A stretch of DNA of 64,000 bases, taken from an uncultured Flavobacteriaceae bacterium (lineage in GTDB: Bacteria > Bacteroidota > Bacteroidia > Flavobacteriales > Flavobacteriaceae). Below are positions 36,801-45,220 of the stretch, one piece after another; within the stretch, counting starts at the first letter, position 1, and the number at the start of each line of letters is the position of its first letter. The notes under the pieces are model-generated. The model saw only the letters and a list, made by a program, of their open reading frames with translations, had not been told where the DNA came from and ran no database searches. The position numbers and the translations under genes are program-made. The stretch lies in the NCBI GenBank assembly GCA_947500525.1, contig CANMSH010000002.1, forward strand, positions 186,001 through 250,000, written 5' to 3'.

Positions 36801-38998
36801 TTCTTGTTTCTGTAAGTCCTATTCCTACAGTAAATTTAGGAGATGATATTACATTATGTGGGAGTCAAACAATCACTCTAACAGCAGAAGGAGAAGGTGA
36901 TTTTTTATGGAGCACAGGCGAAACTACGCAAAGTATTGAAGTAACTCCTACGGAAACAACAACTTATTCAATAGAGGCGACAAGTAATTGTGGTACAATG
37001 GTCAACGATGAAATTATAGTATCTATTGAAGAAAATTTATCTGTCAATGCTGGCGCTGATATAGAGCTTTGTGAAGGAAATACTGTTACCTTAACCGCGC
37101 AAGGGACGGGTAATTTTTTATGGAGTACTGGTGAAACATCAGCGAGTATTGAAGTAAGTCCATCCCAAACAACTGAATACAATGTTCAAATGACGGTTGG
37201 AGAATGTACAGTTGATGATAATGTCATTGTAACTGTAAGCAATATGCCAAGTGTGGATCTGGGAGATGATATTTATTTGTGTGCTGTTGAAACCATAACG
37301 CTAACTGCTCAAGGAGAGGGAGATTTTCTTTGGAGTACTGGTGAAACTACTTCGTCTATAGAAGTGACACCATCAGACACTGCGGTATATTCAGTAACAG
37401 CAAAAATGGGAAAATGTGAAGTTTCTGATCAAATAACAGTAAATGTTACGAGTAATTTTTCTTTAACTGCAGGAAATGATGTAGAAATATGTGAAGGAGA
37501 AATGGTAACATTGACTGCTCAAGGAGAGGGAGATTTTCTTTGGAGTACAGGAGAAACTACCGCAAGTATACAAGTATCACCTTCTATTACTACTGAATAT
37601 TCTGTAATCTCAACATTAAACTCGTGCACATTGTCAGATGCAGTCGAAGTTGTTGTAAATAGTGTGCCATCGGTTGATTTAGGTGATGATATTAGTTTAT
37701 GTGAAGGAGATGTAGTTACATTAACTGCACAAGGAAGTGGTGATTTTTTATGGAGTACAGGGGAAACTACAAAAAGCATTACGGTAAATCCGACCCAAGA
37801 TACTTTTTATTCAGTAACATTAAGTAATAATTGTGGAATAAATAGTAGTGACGAAATTAAAGTAAGTGTTGCTTCTGAAATTAATTTAGCGGTTACAGAA
37901 GATGTTACTATTTGTAGAGGAGAAACAATCGTATTAAGTGCATCTAGTAATGGTGAAGATTTTTTATGGAGTACTGGAGAAAGAAGTTCTAGTATTGAAG
38001 TTTCACCTTCAGAAACTACTTCTTATGACGTTACAGCGGTGATAGGTTCATGTTCAATAACAAAAGAAATCGTAGTCGCAGTCAATGAAACTCCTTCGGT
38101 TAATGTTTTGGAAAATAGAGAAATATGTTTCGGAGAAACTATAACCTTGACGGCTGAAGGAAGTGGTGATTTTTTATGGAGTACAGGAGAGACGACCATG
38201 AGTATTGAAGTTTCACCAACGGAAACATCAAATTATAGCGTAGTAGTGAGTAATTCTTGTGGAAGTGTGGAAAGTCAAGTTACTGTCTTGGTCAATGACC
38301 CTGTTTCGGCTAATGCCGGAGAAGATGTTCTAATTTTAGAAGGAGACAGTGTTGTTTTAACTGCTACTGGAGGTGAAGAGTATCTGTGGAATACAGGAGA
38401 AACGTCGAATAGTATAACAGTAAGCCCTGAAGAAACGAGCACGTATTCTGTAATAGTAACAAACGGAAACTGTTCAGATGAGGATTCGGTCATAGTTTCA
38501 GTTAAGGATATTAAATTTCAAATCAATTCTGGTGTAGATTTGAATATCTGTAAAAATGATGAAGTTGTCTTAACCATTAATGGAGTAGAGGGCGAATATT
38601 TATGGAGTACAGGAGAGACTTCTAAGTCGATTACTGTAAAACCAGAATCAACCCAAACGTATTCGGTTACTAGAGTTTCAAAAAGTGCTAATAGTAAAAG
38701 AGCTAGCATAAAGATAAATGTAAACGATGCCTGTTTGAATGCTTATAATTATGATGAATTTAAAGTTTTCCCAAATCCAGCAAAATCAATTGTAAAAATA
38801 TTTTTACCAATAATTCCAAGAGAATTAAGAATGACATTGGTTTCTGTAAATGGGAAAGTGCTTATCCAAAAGGACATTCCTAGTGAAATGACGGGAACAA
38901 CTACGCAATTAGACCTATCTCGCATACCTAGAGGTGTTTATTTTGTTAGGATTCATAATGATATAATGAGTGAGACACGAAAGATTCTAGTTATTTAG
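33845..38998 (+). CDS. Giant T9SS-secreted beta-helix protein with 14 tandem repeats
   Basis: A 1717-residue surface or secreted protein. Signal peptide about 1-21 (MAKKILLLSFIVFSTF). An N-terminal beta domain (about 30-130) is followed by a right-handed parallel beta-helix (about 136-640, opening NTYYVDASVSSSGDGRS), a fold used by polysaccharide lyases and epimerases. Fourteen about 70-residue repeats (647-1628) each carry a variant of GDFLWSTGET. A C-terminal T9SS type A sorting domain (about 1639-1717, starting FKVFPNPAKS) ends it. It sits just before the second polysaccharide locus. Catalysis and ligand are unknown; an adhesin or polysaccharide-binding role is an inference. Confidence 0.9.
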   Translation: MAKKILLLSFIVFSTFIKTFAFESETFNGETPPTLLNFRISNSDPTRIYFNSSEVITASSVSGFILNDNSISSVFINSNSTENHYFKVSDPFKWYSNNAIRYVGGSNFKNSNSVDLRKFDLQYIKNNIAPPESNSNTYYVDASVSSSGDGRSKTEAFKTIKEAIDIATAGSKIWVKAGNYGRENITYRRSGNALRPISIEGYREQEGDINSLYYEYGDGALDPSEMPLLDGGNRGSGVAMHFRTNSFIILKNFQFTNYRNGIKSQSLRGIILENLLLKDLGDINSNKGTGIQFDSSSNNASYNRFKNCLVINATIIGFMVAGQNNLIENCKAFSNEARNFNDIHATTDYYFTIRGNGNILRNNLAHKDTQNGAGHNGHGFALKATDMPCEYNLVEFNTSINIYGAYEARHPETKYNVFRDIISHADVPNRRSSSEGSSAIQLLTGAEGNIFERVYGYNLDAAILFGDNTEDNTHVVGKNNIIKNCVFNNVKAVIKATNVSRATSRPVGNKIYNNTFNNADFLFSISNSSDAIVFSNNQWVNNIFNNVRALNNPKESPSSGWSYEYNNFSNGFAKLSGTGNISVDPKFENEANANFNLKSDSELINAGKSVDVILDYNKAPRPQAGNIDIGAFEKVNTTVSSINLVTGEDKTICLGEKVIIDAQGEGDFLWSTGETDTQIEVSPTETTEYTITISNGSESETGTILVTVLNLPSVTLGDDISLCETETITLTAEGEGDFLWSTGETTSSIEVSPIETTTYSVVASNSCGSSVSDEIVVTIQENFTVNAGADMDICEGSTVTLTATGSGDFLWSTGETTASIEVTPSETTEYTVTSTLNSCTISDSVILTVSGEPEVTLGDDISICGSKMITLTAEGEGDFLWSTGETSASIEVTPSQTTTYTVEASNSCGATASDEIIVTVENNLSLSAGDDLEICEGETVTLTATGSGDFLWSTGETTASIDVSPLETTEYTVTMNVGGCEIDDRVLVSVSPIPTVNLGDDITLCGSQTITLTAEGEGDFLWSTGETTQSIEVTPTETTTYSIEATSNCGTMVNDEIIVSIEENLSVNAGADIELCEGNTVTLTAQGTGNFLWSTGETSASIEVSPSQTTEYNVQMTVGECTVDDNVIVTVSNMPSVDLGDDIYLCAVETITLTAQGEGDFLWSTGETTSSIEVTPSDTAVYSVTAKMGKCEVSDQITVNVTSNFSLTAGNDVEICEGEMVTLTAQGEGDFLWSTGETTASIQVSPSITTEYSVISTLNSCTLSDAVEVVVNSVPSVDLGDDISLCEGDVVTLTAQGSGDFLWSTGETTKSITVNPTQDTFYSVTLSNNCGINSSDEIKVSVASEINLAVTEDVTICRGETIVLSASSNGEDFLWSTGERSSSIEVSPSETTSYDVTAVIGSCSITKEIVVAVNETPSVNVLENREICFGETITLTAEGSGDFLWSTGETTMSIEVSPTETSNYSVVVSNSCGSVESQVTVLVNDPVSANAGEDVLILEGDSVVLTATGGEEYLWNTGETSNSITVSPEETSTYSVIVTNGNCSDEDSVIVSVKDIKFQINSGVDLNICKNDEVVLTINGVEGEYLWSTGETSKSITVKPESTQTYSVTRVSKSANSKRASIKINVNDACLNAYNYDEFKVFPNPAKSIVKIFLPIIPRELRMTLVSVNGKVLIQKDIPSEMTGTTTQLDLSRIPRGVYFVRIHNDIMSETRKILVI
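35783..38728 (+). repeat. Fourteen tandem ~70-residue coding repeats with a 423-bp two-repeat period
   Basis: Residues 647-1628 of the giant protein. Each unit has the pattern G-D-D-x4-C ... TLTAxGxGDFLWSTGETTxSIEVxP ... Y. Units alternate between two subtypes. Equivalent codons in repeats 2, 4, 6 and 8 start at 35993, 36416, 36839 and 37262, exactly 423 bp apart, and repeat 10 follows at 37682 (420 bp). Repeats 11-14 are more divergent. This looks like Ig-like or PKD-like stalk domains that grew by two-unit duplication. Confidence 0.92.
38759..38998 (+). other. T9SS type A C-terminal sorting domain
   Basis: The last about 79 residues of the giant protein. They run from FKVFPNPAKS through LVSVNGKVL and LDLSRIPRGVYFVRIHND to the basic end ETRKILVI, the pattern of Por secretion system type A sorting domains. 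It implies export through the outer membrane by the T9SS, with cleavage and surface attachment. Confidence 0.92.
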
Positions 38999-39101
38999 AA
39001 GCTTCAATTTTATCTAGTATTTGCGCGTTTTTTTTAATTTTATTTAAATTCACTTATATTTTATTGTAATTTAGTAAGCTCTTATCAAGAAGAATTGCTA
39101 A

Positions 39102-40112
39102 ATGAAATTGAGTATTGTCATACCCGTATATAATTCGGAAAGCTATATTTCGTTATGCTTGGATAGTATTCTAAATCAGAATGTATCGCAAGAAGATTAT
39201 GAAATTATTGCCATTAATGATGAGTCTTCGGATGGAAGTTTGGTTGTCTTAGAATCGTACAAAGAAAAACATGCTAACATTACCATATTTTCTCAAAAAA
39301 ATGGAGGAGCAAGTGCGGCACGAAATAAAGGAATAGAACTCGCAAGTGGTGATTATATTTATTTTGTAGATTCGGATGATTATATTGCCGACAATACTCT
39401 AGATTTTTTAATGTCTTTATTAAAAGATAATATTGATTTACTAGGTTTTAAAAGAGTTCATACCAAAAAATTATGTTTAAAAAGTTCGAGTACAAATCTT
39501 AACGAAATTGAACAATCGGATATTATTGATGGTATTTCATTTATTGAAAAAAAAGGATTTCGTGACGAGGTTGGCTGGTATCTTGTCAAAAGATCTTTTT
39601 TGAAGAATGAGAACATTTTTTTTATGGAAGGGACAATGCTGGAGGATATAAGTTTTAACCTACAATTGTTCGCAAAAGCGAAAAAGATTATTTTTATTCC
39701 ATTGGATGTTTATCGATACGTTTCAAGAGTAAATTCGGTTATGACGAACAGAGGATCTGCTCATTTTATGAAAATCATTAATAGTTACGAAAGAGTGCTT
39801 TTAGAGTTACAAGCTTTTATCTTAAAACTTAAAAGTATTAATAGTGAAGCAGCTAAAAGATTGAATTTAAAAAAAGAAGGGTATCATTTTTTTCTTTTTA
39901 TGCGTTTATTGAGATCGAATTTACCAGTAGCAAAAATTAATGAGAAAATTAAATATTATAAAAATGTAGGTTTATACCCCGTTCTATACAGTGATGAACG
40001 TAAGTTATGGAGAGTATTCAAGGTAAAATTTTTAGTTTTCATTTTTAATACCAAATTATTTATGTTTTTCTTTTTAAGGTTATATCGTTTTTTTAGCAAA
40101 CGAGCCGTTTGA
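39102..40112 (+). CDS. Glycosyltransferase family 2
   Basis: A 336-residue GT-A transferase beginning KLSIVIPVYNSESYISLCLD. It has AINDESSDGS, NGGASAARNKGIE and the metal-binding DSDD in YIYFVDSDDYI. A C-terminal helical extension of about 100 residues ends in a hydrophobic basic segment that may touch the membrane. It is the first gene after the giant protein and is followed by a 154-bp gap with promoter-like elements, so it may be a separate unit. Confidence 0.9.
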   Translation: MKLSIVIPVYNSESYISLCLDSILNQNVSQEDYEIIAINDESSDGSLVVLESYKEKHANITIFSQKNGGASAARNKGIELASGDYIYFVDSDDYIADNTLDFLMSLLKDNIDLLGFKRVHTKKLCLKSSSTNLNEIEQSDIIDGISFIEKKGFRDEVGWYLVKRSFLKNENIFFMEGTMLEDISFNLQLFAKAKKIIFIPLDVYRYVSRVNSVMTNRGSAHFMKIINSYERVLLELQAFILKLKSINSEAAKRLNLKKEGYHFFLFMRLLRSNLPVAKINEKIKYYKNVGLYPVLYSDERKLWRVFKVKFLVFIFNTKLFMFFFLRLYRFFSKRAV

Positions 40113-40141
40113 TATTTTTTGATTTTATTATGCTATATTTG
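40108..40141 (+). promoter_or_regulatory. Candidate promoter TTTG-N22-TATATTTG for the second polysaccharide locus
   Basis: TTTG at 40108-40111 and TATATTTG at 40134-40141, separated by 22 bp, match the flavobacterial -33/-7 consensus (TTG, 17-23 bp, TAnnTTTG). A second -7-like element, TATTTTTG, is at 40168-40175 without a well-spaced -33. The site is about 125 bp before the WlbA-like gene. Confidence 0.5.
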
Positions 40142-40266
40142 TGTGCTATAGAAAGAGAAAAGTATTTTATTTTTGGTTACGGTTTTTAATCTACTACAAA
40201 AAAGATCGAACTTTATAATTTCTTTTTTTTTATTACGTTAAGTATTGATAATATTTAAATTAAGAA

Positions 40267-41241
40267 ATGAAGAATTTTGCATTAATTGGAACTGCAGGTT
40301 ATATAGCTCCAAGGCATTTAAAAGCTATAAAAGATACCAATAACAATCTTGTTGCGGCGTTAGATAAATTTGATTCGGTTGGAGTAATGGACAGTTATTT
40401 TCCGAATGCAGATTTTTTCGTAGAGTTTGAAAGATTTGATAGACATCTTGAAAAGTTGAAGAGACAGAATGATATTAATTTAGATTATGTCAGTATTTGT
40501 ACTCCTAATTATTTACATGATGCTCATATTAGAATGGCATTAAGAAGAGAAGCTGATGCTATTTGTGAAAAACCACTCGTCCTAAACCCTTGGAATATTG
40601 ATGCTTTAAAAGATATAGAGAATGTATCAGGAAAAAGGGTATACACAATTTTACAATTGCGATTGCATCCAAGTATTATTGCTCTTAAAAAGAAAGTAGA
40701 AGATGGTCCGAAAGATAAAGTATATGATATCGATTTGACGTATCTAACATCAAGAGGTCATTGGTATTATACATCATGGAAAGGAGATACCTCAAAATCG
40801 GGTGGCATTGCGTCAAATATTGGAGTACATTTTTATGATATGCTTTCTTGGATTTTTGGAGATGTTAAAGATAATAAGGTACATCTACATACCCATGATA
40901 GATCTGCCGGTTATTTAGAATTTGAAAAGGCTAGAGTTCGTTGGTTTCTTTCTATTGACTATAATACCATACCCCAACATATAAGAGATACTGGACAACG
41001 AACTTATAGATCTATTCTGATTGATAATGAAGAAATTGAATTTAGTGGTGGGTTTACAGAACTACATACAAAGAGTTATCAAGGAATTCTAGACGGTCAA
41101 GGATTTGGGTTAGATGATGCAAAACAATCTATCGAAATAGTTCACGATATTAGAAATGCGGAAAAATCACAAATAGAAGGAGATTATCATCCACTAGTAA
41201 AACATCCAATATCGACGCATCCCTTTAAAAAAAACAACTAG
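40267..41241 (+). CDS. Gfo/Idh/MocA oxidoreductase, WlbA/WbpB-like
   Basis: A 324-residue NAD-dependent dehydrogenase. It has the Rossmann start KNFALIGTAGYIAPRHLKAI, CTPNYLHDAHI and the CEKPLVLNP motif with catalytic lysine of the family, and HFYDMLSWIFGD. WlbA/WbpB oxidises UDP-GlcNAcA at C3 to give a substrate for a 3-aminotransferase. The usual WlbC/D-type aminotransferase and acetyltransferase are not in the window. A nucleotide-sugar dehydrogenase occurs downstream at 43965. The substrate is therefore provisional. Confidence 0.85.
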   Translation: MKNFALIGTAGYIAPRHLKAIKDTNNNLVAALDKFDSVGVMDSYFPNADFFVEFERFDRHLEKLKRQNDINLDYVSICTPNYLHDAHIRMALRREADAICEKPLVLNPWNIDALKDIENVSGKRVYTILQLRLHPSIIALKKKVEDGPKDKVYDIDLTYLTSRGHWYYTSWKGDTSKSGGIASNIGVHFYDMLSWIFGDVKDNKVHLHTHDRSAGYLEFEKARVRWFLSIDYNTIPQHIRDTGQRTYRSILIDNEEIEFSGGFTELHTKSYQGILDGQGFGLDDAKQSIEIVHDIRNAEKSQIEGDYHPLVKHPISTHPFKKNN

Positions 41242-41249
41242 CTTAAAAA

Positions 41250-42068
41250 ATGTTATCATTTATTGTTTTATCGTCTGATGGTTATTCCGATTGTTGGGAC
41301 CCTTTCTTTGATTTGTTTGAGAAAAACTTTCCGAACATTTCAGATGTAGAAATAATTTTAAGTTCGAATACAAAGAGATATAATCATAAAACTCTAAATA
41401 TTAAGAGCGTTACGCATTCTTCGAAAGATTCTTGGAGTAAAAGATGTAAAGCTAGCTTAGAAAAAGCTAAAAATGATGTTGTATTACCGTTATCGGAAGA
41501 TTTTTTTCTTCTTTCAAAAATTGATAAAACTGCGTTCATTGAACTCTTAAACTTGATGTTAGGGAATGATGAAATCCATCATATTAGATTATTGAACGTT
41601 GGAAACAAAGTTAAATCATCAAATTTTGATAGAATTGATGAGATAACATATGATTCAAATAAAAGATTTATATTTTCTCCAGGATTATGGAAGAAGGAAG
41701 TTTTACTCAGTTATATTGCTGATCATGAGAACCCTTGGATGGCGGAGAAGATGGGAAATATTCGATCTAAAATTTATAAACATAATTTTTATTGTGTATC
41801 AAAAGAATATGTTGATAAGAATGGTCAACTTTACGATACATATTTTAGTGGTGTTATTTATAAAGGAAAATGTCCGCATTATGTTGTGAAATTCCTTAAG
41901 GAAAATGGATATACTAAAATTCTTGAACGAGGGATTATTTCAAAAGCTGAGATGACCGAGTTTAAGTCAAATGCAAAGAAGAATTTAATTCTTGATTTCG
42001 TTCCTTTGTCAGTATCATTTTTGAACATATTTAAAATATTTGTAAAACAAAAAATCAAATTATCATGA
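41250..42068 (+). CDS. Uncharacterised protein, possibly glycosyltransferase-like
   Basis: A 272-residue protein with no family I can name firmly. It opens with hydrophobic LSFIVLSSDGYSDCWDPFFD, followed by alternating strands and helices like a small GT-A fold (VEIILSSNTKRY, KNDVVLPLSEDFFLLS). The SEDFF acidic stretch lies where a DxD motif might be. There is no transmembrane helix. It ends overlapping the rfbF start by 4 bp, which implies translational coupling. The location suggests sugar transfer; other roles are possible. Confidence 0.5.
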   Translation: MLSFIVLSSDGYSDCWDPFFDLFEKNFPNISDVEIILSSNTKRYNHKTLNIKSVTHSSKDSWSKRCKASLEKAKNDVVLPLSEDFFLLSKIDKTAFIELLNLMLGNDEIHHIRLLNVGNKVKSSNFDRIDEITYDSNKRFIFSPGLWKKEVLLSYIADHENPWMAEKMGNIRSKIYKHNFYCVSKEYVDKNGQLYDTYFSGVIYKGKCPHYVVKFLKENGYTKILERGIISKAEMTEFKSNAKKNLILDFVPLSVSFLNIFKIFVKQKIKLS

Positions 42069-42853
42069 AGACTGTAATTCTCGCTGGCGGCTTTGGTACC
42101 AGGCTTAGTGAAGAGACGGGTATCCGTCCAAAACCAATGGTAGAAATTGGCGGTAAACCAATTTTATGGCATATCATGAAAATGTATTCTTCTTATGGTT
42201 TCAACGAATTTATTATTTGTTGTGGTTATAAAGGAGATATGATCAAAGAATATTTCGCAAATTACTTTTTGAAAACTTCTGATGTTACTTTTGATTTGGC
42301 TAACAACGAAATGAATATACATAAGGTTAATAGTGAACCTTGGAAAGTAACATTAGTAGACACAGGAGCGAATAGTATGACTGGTGGCCGTGTAAAAAGA
42401 ATTAAAGAACATGTTGGTAACGAACCTTTCTTTCTAACTTATGGAGATGGTGTAAGCGATGTTAATATTGCGGAACTATTGAAGTTTCATAAGAGCCAAA
42501 ATACACACGCTACTTTAACTGCAGTTCAGCCGCCAGGTAGATATGGTGCTTTTAATTTAGAAAATAAAGATCAGTTGATTACAAGTTTTCGAGAGAAACC
42601 TACAGGCGAAAATAAAGGTTTTGATATCGCCTGGATTAATGGAGGGTTTTTCGTTCTTGAACCTGAAATTTTTGATCTAATTGAAGGGGATCATACAGTT
42701 TGGGAAAGAGAACCGATGGAGAACCTTGCAAGAAACAATCAGTTATCGGCTTTTAAGCATAATGGTTTTTGGCAAAGTATGGATTCACTTAGAGATAAGC
42801 AGGTCTTAATTAATATATGGGAACAAGGAAATGCACCTTGGAAAAAATGGTAA
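42065..42853 (+). CDS. rfbF: Glucose-1-phosphate cytidylyltransferase
   Basis: A 262-residue nucleotidyltransferase making CDP-glucose from glucose-1-phosphate and CTP. It has the canonical LAGGFGTRLSEETGIRPKPM nucleotide loop, then WHIMKMYSSYGFNEFIICCGY, FLTYGDGVSDVNI and FREKPTGENKGFDIAWINGG. The length matches RfbF. RfbG (CDP-glucose 4,6-dehydratase) and RfbH are not present in recognisable form, so the CDP-sugar product is not the usual dideoxyhexose. Confidence 0.95.
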   Translation: MKTVILAGGFGTRLSEETGIRPKPMVEIGGKPILWHIMKMYSSYGFNEFIICCGYKGDMIKEYFANYFLKTSDVTFDLANNEMNIHKVNSEPWKVTLVDTGANSMTGGRVKRIKEHVGNEPFFLTYGDGVSDVNIAELLKFHKSQNTHATLTAVQPPGRYGAFNLENKDQLITSFREKPTGENKGFDIAWINGGFFVLEPEIFDLIEGDHTVWEREPMENLARNNQLSAFKHNGFWQSMDSLRDKQVLINIWEQGNAPWKKW

Positions 42854-42873
42854 TAATTGAATAATTCTAATAA

Positions 42874-43965
42874 ATGAAACAAAATAAAATTTTAAGTGAA
42901 GATATGTCTTACATTTTAAGTAAACTCTCTTCATCAGAAAAAGAAAAACTTAAAAATGCTACGATTTTGATTACTGGTTGTGGAGGTTTTTTAGGATATT
43001 ATTTCATGAACTTTTTTGCTACAAAATCGGAGGAATTAAAAATAAAAAAAATTATAGGCCTTGATAATTTTCTTACTGGCACTAGAGATTGGTTAGAAGA
43101 TTTAGAAAAGAACTATGATAATGTAGTGTTAAAGGAGTTTAATGTTATTACGGATGATATATCTGAAATAGAAAGCGCTGAAGAAGCAAATTTAATAATA
43201 CACGGAGCTTCTATAGCTTCGCCTACATTTTATAGAATTTATCCATTAGAAACAATAGATGCAAATATTACGGGACTTAGGAGAATGCTTGATTTTTATA
43301 AAACTAAAAATATTGACGGATTTTTATTCTTTTCAAGTAGTGAAATTTATGGAGATCCATTTCCCGAATTCATTCCAACCTCCGAAGAATATCGGGGTAA
43401 TGTAGCTACTATGGGGCCTAGAGCTTGTTATGATGAAGCGAAACGGTTTGGCGAAACTTTATGTTTTACATTTAACCAAAAGTTTGATATGCCAATATCT
43501 ATCGCAAGACCTTTTAATAATTATGGTCCTGGTATGAATATTAACGATAAAAGATTACCAGCAGATTTCGCTAAAGCTGTTCATGAAGATAAAGATTTAG
43601 TAATGTTTTCAAATGGGAAACCAACAAGAACGTTCTGTTATATTGCCGATGCGATAACAGGATATTTGAAAGTCTTGCTGCATGGTCAATTAGATGTATT
43701 TAATATTGGTATTGATAAACCTGAAGTATCCGTAGCTGAATTTGCTAATTTATTCCATAAAAATGCAGAAAGAATATATAATTATTCAGGCAAGGTAGTT
43801 TTCGAAGTGTCTGATGATGAGGAATATATGACGGATAATCCCAATAGAAGATGTCCAAACATCGAGAAAGCGAAAGACATTCTTAATTATGAACCTTCGA
43901 TTAGCGTGGATGAAGGTATTGGAAGGTATTTAGAATTTTTGAAAATTAACAACGGTAAATTATAA
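42874..43965 (+). CDS. Extended SDR, UDP-glucuronate decarboxylase-like
   Basis: A 363-residue SDR with the NAD motif TGCGGFLG near residue 33, SSSEIYGDP and catalytic Y186/K190 in ACYDEAKRFGETL. The tyrosine context resembles UDP-xylose synthases, and ARPFNNYGPGM is standard. If correct, it would decarboxylate UDP-glucuronate made by the dehydrogenase encoded next (1-bp overlap). Alternatively it acts on CDP-glucose from RfbF, as a dehydratase. The order rfbF-SDR-dehydrogenase-RfbC-like-oxidoreductase leaves both open. Confidence 0.75.
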   Translation: MKQNKILSEDMSYILSKLSSSEKEKLKNATILITGCGGFLGYYFMNFFATKSEELKIKKIIGLDNFLTGTRDWLEDLEKNYDNVVLKEFNVITDDISEIESAEEANLIIHGASIASPTFYRIYPLETIDANITGLRRMLDFYKTKNIDGFLFFSSSEIYGDPFPEFIPTSEEYRGNVATMGPRACYDEAKRFGETLCFTFNQKFDMPISIARPFNNYGPGMNINDKRLPADFAKAVHEDKDLVMFSNGKPTRTFCYIADAITGYLKVLLHGQLDVFNIGIDKPEVSVAEFANLFHKNAERIYNYSGKVVFEVSDDEEYMTDNPNRRCPNIEKAKDILNYEPSISVDEGIGRYLEFLKINNGKL

Positions 43966-45215
43966 TGATTACAATTCTTGGATTAGGTTTTGTAGGATTA
44001 ACTACAGGATTAGGCTTTAGTAAAAAAGGTTTCAAAACATATGGTATCGACATAGATACGGATAGATTATCTCAGTTGAAAAATCATGAAATTCCATTTC
44101 ATGAACCACATTTGAAGGAAGTATTGGAAGAAACCTTAGGTAAGACATTCATTTTGGATGCTACTTTTGAGGAAGCCATTAAGAATAGTGAAGCAATTTT
44201 TGTATGCGTAGGAACACCTGCTGCCGAGGATGGTAGTGCAGATTTGAAATATATTTTACAAGCAATAGATCAAATAGTAGATGTAGAGGATGATAAATTT
44301 AAAGTTATTATTACCAAATCTACTGTACCTCCATCAACAATATCCAAGAAAGTGTTTCCGTATGTAACGCAGAAAGCAAAAGATTTAAATAGGGCCATTG
44401 GTTTAGCCTCCAATCCAGAATTTTTAAGAGAAGGATATTGCTGGGAAGATTTTATTGAGCCTGATAGGGTAGTTATCGGGGTTGAGGATGAACAATCGAA
44501 GGAGCTACTAAGTAAAATATATGAACCTTTTGGAGCCCCAATACATTATGTGACGTATAATTCAGCAGAGTTTATTAAGTACTTGTCAAATACGCTTTTG
44601 TCTACTTTAATTAGCTTTTCTAATGAAATGTCAATGATCGCAGATCATATAGGTAATATAGATATTCCGAAGGCTTTTAGAATCCTTCATGAGGATAAAA
44701 GATGGTCTGGAGATCCAGCAGGAATGTCAAGCTATGTTTTTCCTGGTTGTGGATACGGAGGATACTGTTTGCCTAAAGATACATCGGCCCTAAATAGTAT
44801 TGCCATAGAAAATGGTGTCAATACTCAAATATTGAAAGGAAATTTGGCTATTAATGATCAAATTAAGGATTTCGTAGTTAATAAAATTACTACTCAATTA
44901 GAAAAACATAGTACTATTGGTGTGTTAGGTTTGTCGTTTAAACCTAATTCAGACGATGTGCGATTAACGCCAAGTAAAGATATTATTGAAAAGCTAATTG
45001 AAAAAGGATATACCAATATTTATGCGTATGATCCAATAGCTAATTCAGCTTTTAAGAATGAATATCCAACAATAGATATAACGTATAAAAGTGATTTAAA
45101 TACATTGGTAGAGTCTGTTGATAATGTAGTGATTCTAACGGGATGGAATGAGTTTAAAGAGAACAATGCATTACTAAGTCAAAAGAATACTTTTGATTTT
45201 AGATATATTTTATAA
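43965..45215 (+). CDS. UDP-glucose/GDP-mannose dehydrogenase family nucleotide-sugar dehydrogenase
   Basis: A 416-residue two-step NAD-dependent dehydrogenase. N-terminal Rossmann motif GLGFVGLTTGLG, VCVGTPAAEDGSADL, and the active-site cysteine in FPGCGYGGYCLPKDT. C-terminal UDP-binding domain with LGLSFKPNSDDVR. The usual product is a uronic acid sugar such as UDP-GlcA. It fits with the decarboxylase-like SDR before it and perhaps the WlbA-like enzyme upstream. Confidence 0.92.
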   Translation: MITILGLGFVGLTTGLGFSKKGFKTYGIDIDTDRLSQLKNHEIPFHEPHLKEVLEETLGKTFILDATFEEAIKNSEAIFVCVGTPAAEDGSADLKYILQAIDQIVDVEDDKFKVIITKSTVPPSTISKKVFPYVTQKAKDLNRAIGLASNPEFLREGYCWEDFIEPDRVVIGVEDEQSKELLSKIYEPFGAPIHYVTYNSAEFIKYLSNTLLSTLISFSNEMSMIADHIGNIDIPKAFRILHEDKRWSGDPAGMSSYVFPGCGYGGYCLPKDTSALNSIAIENGVNTQILKGNLAINDQIKDFVVNKITTQLEKHSTIGVLGLSFKPNSDDVRLTPSKDIIEKLIEKGYTNIYAYDPIANSAFKNEYPTIDITYKSDLNTLVESVDNVVILTGWNEFKENNALLSQKNTFDFRYIL

Positions 45216-45220
45216 ATCAA

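Noticed and set aside
36181..38709. Several minus-strand open frames over the repeat array
   Set aside because: They recur with the repeat period and share the same low-complexity residues, so they mirror the coding repeats.
35783..38728. A possible CRISPR-like array
   Set aside because: The repeat units are about 210 bp, in frame, and encode a continuous protein; there are no short spacers.
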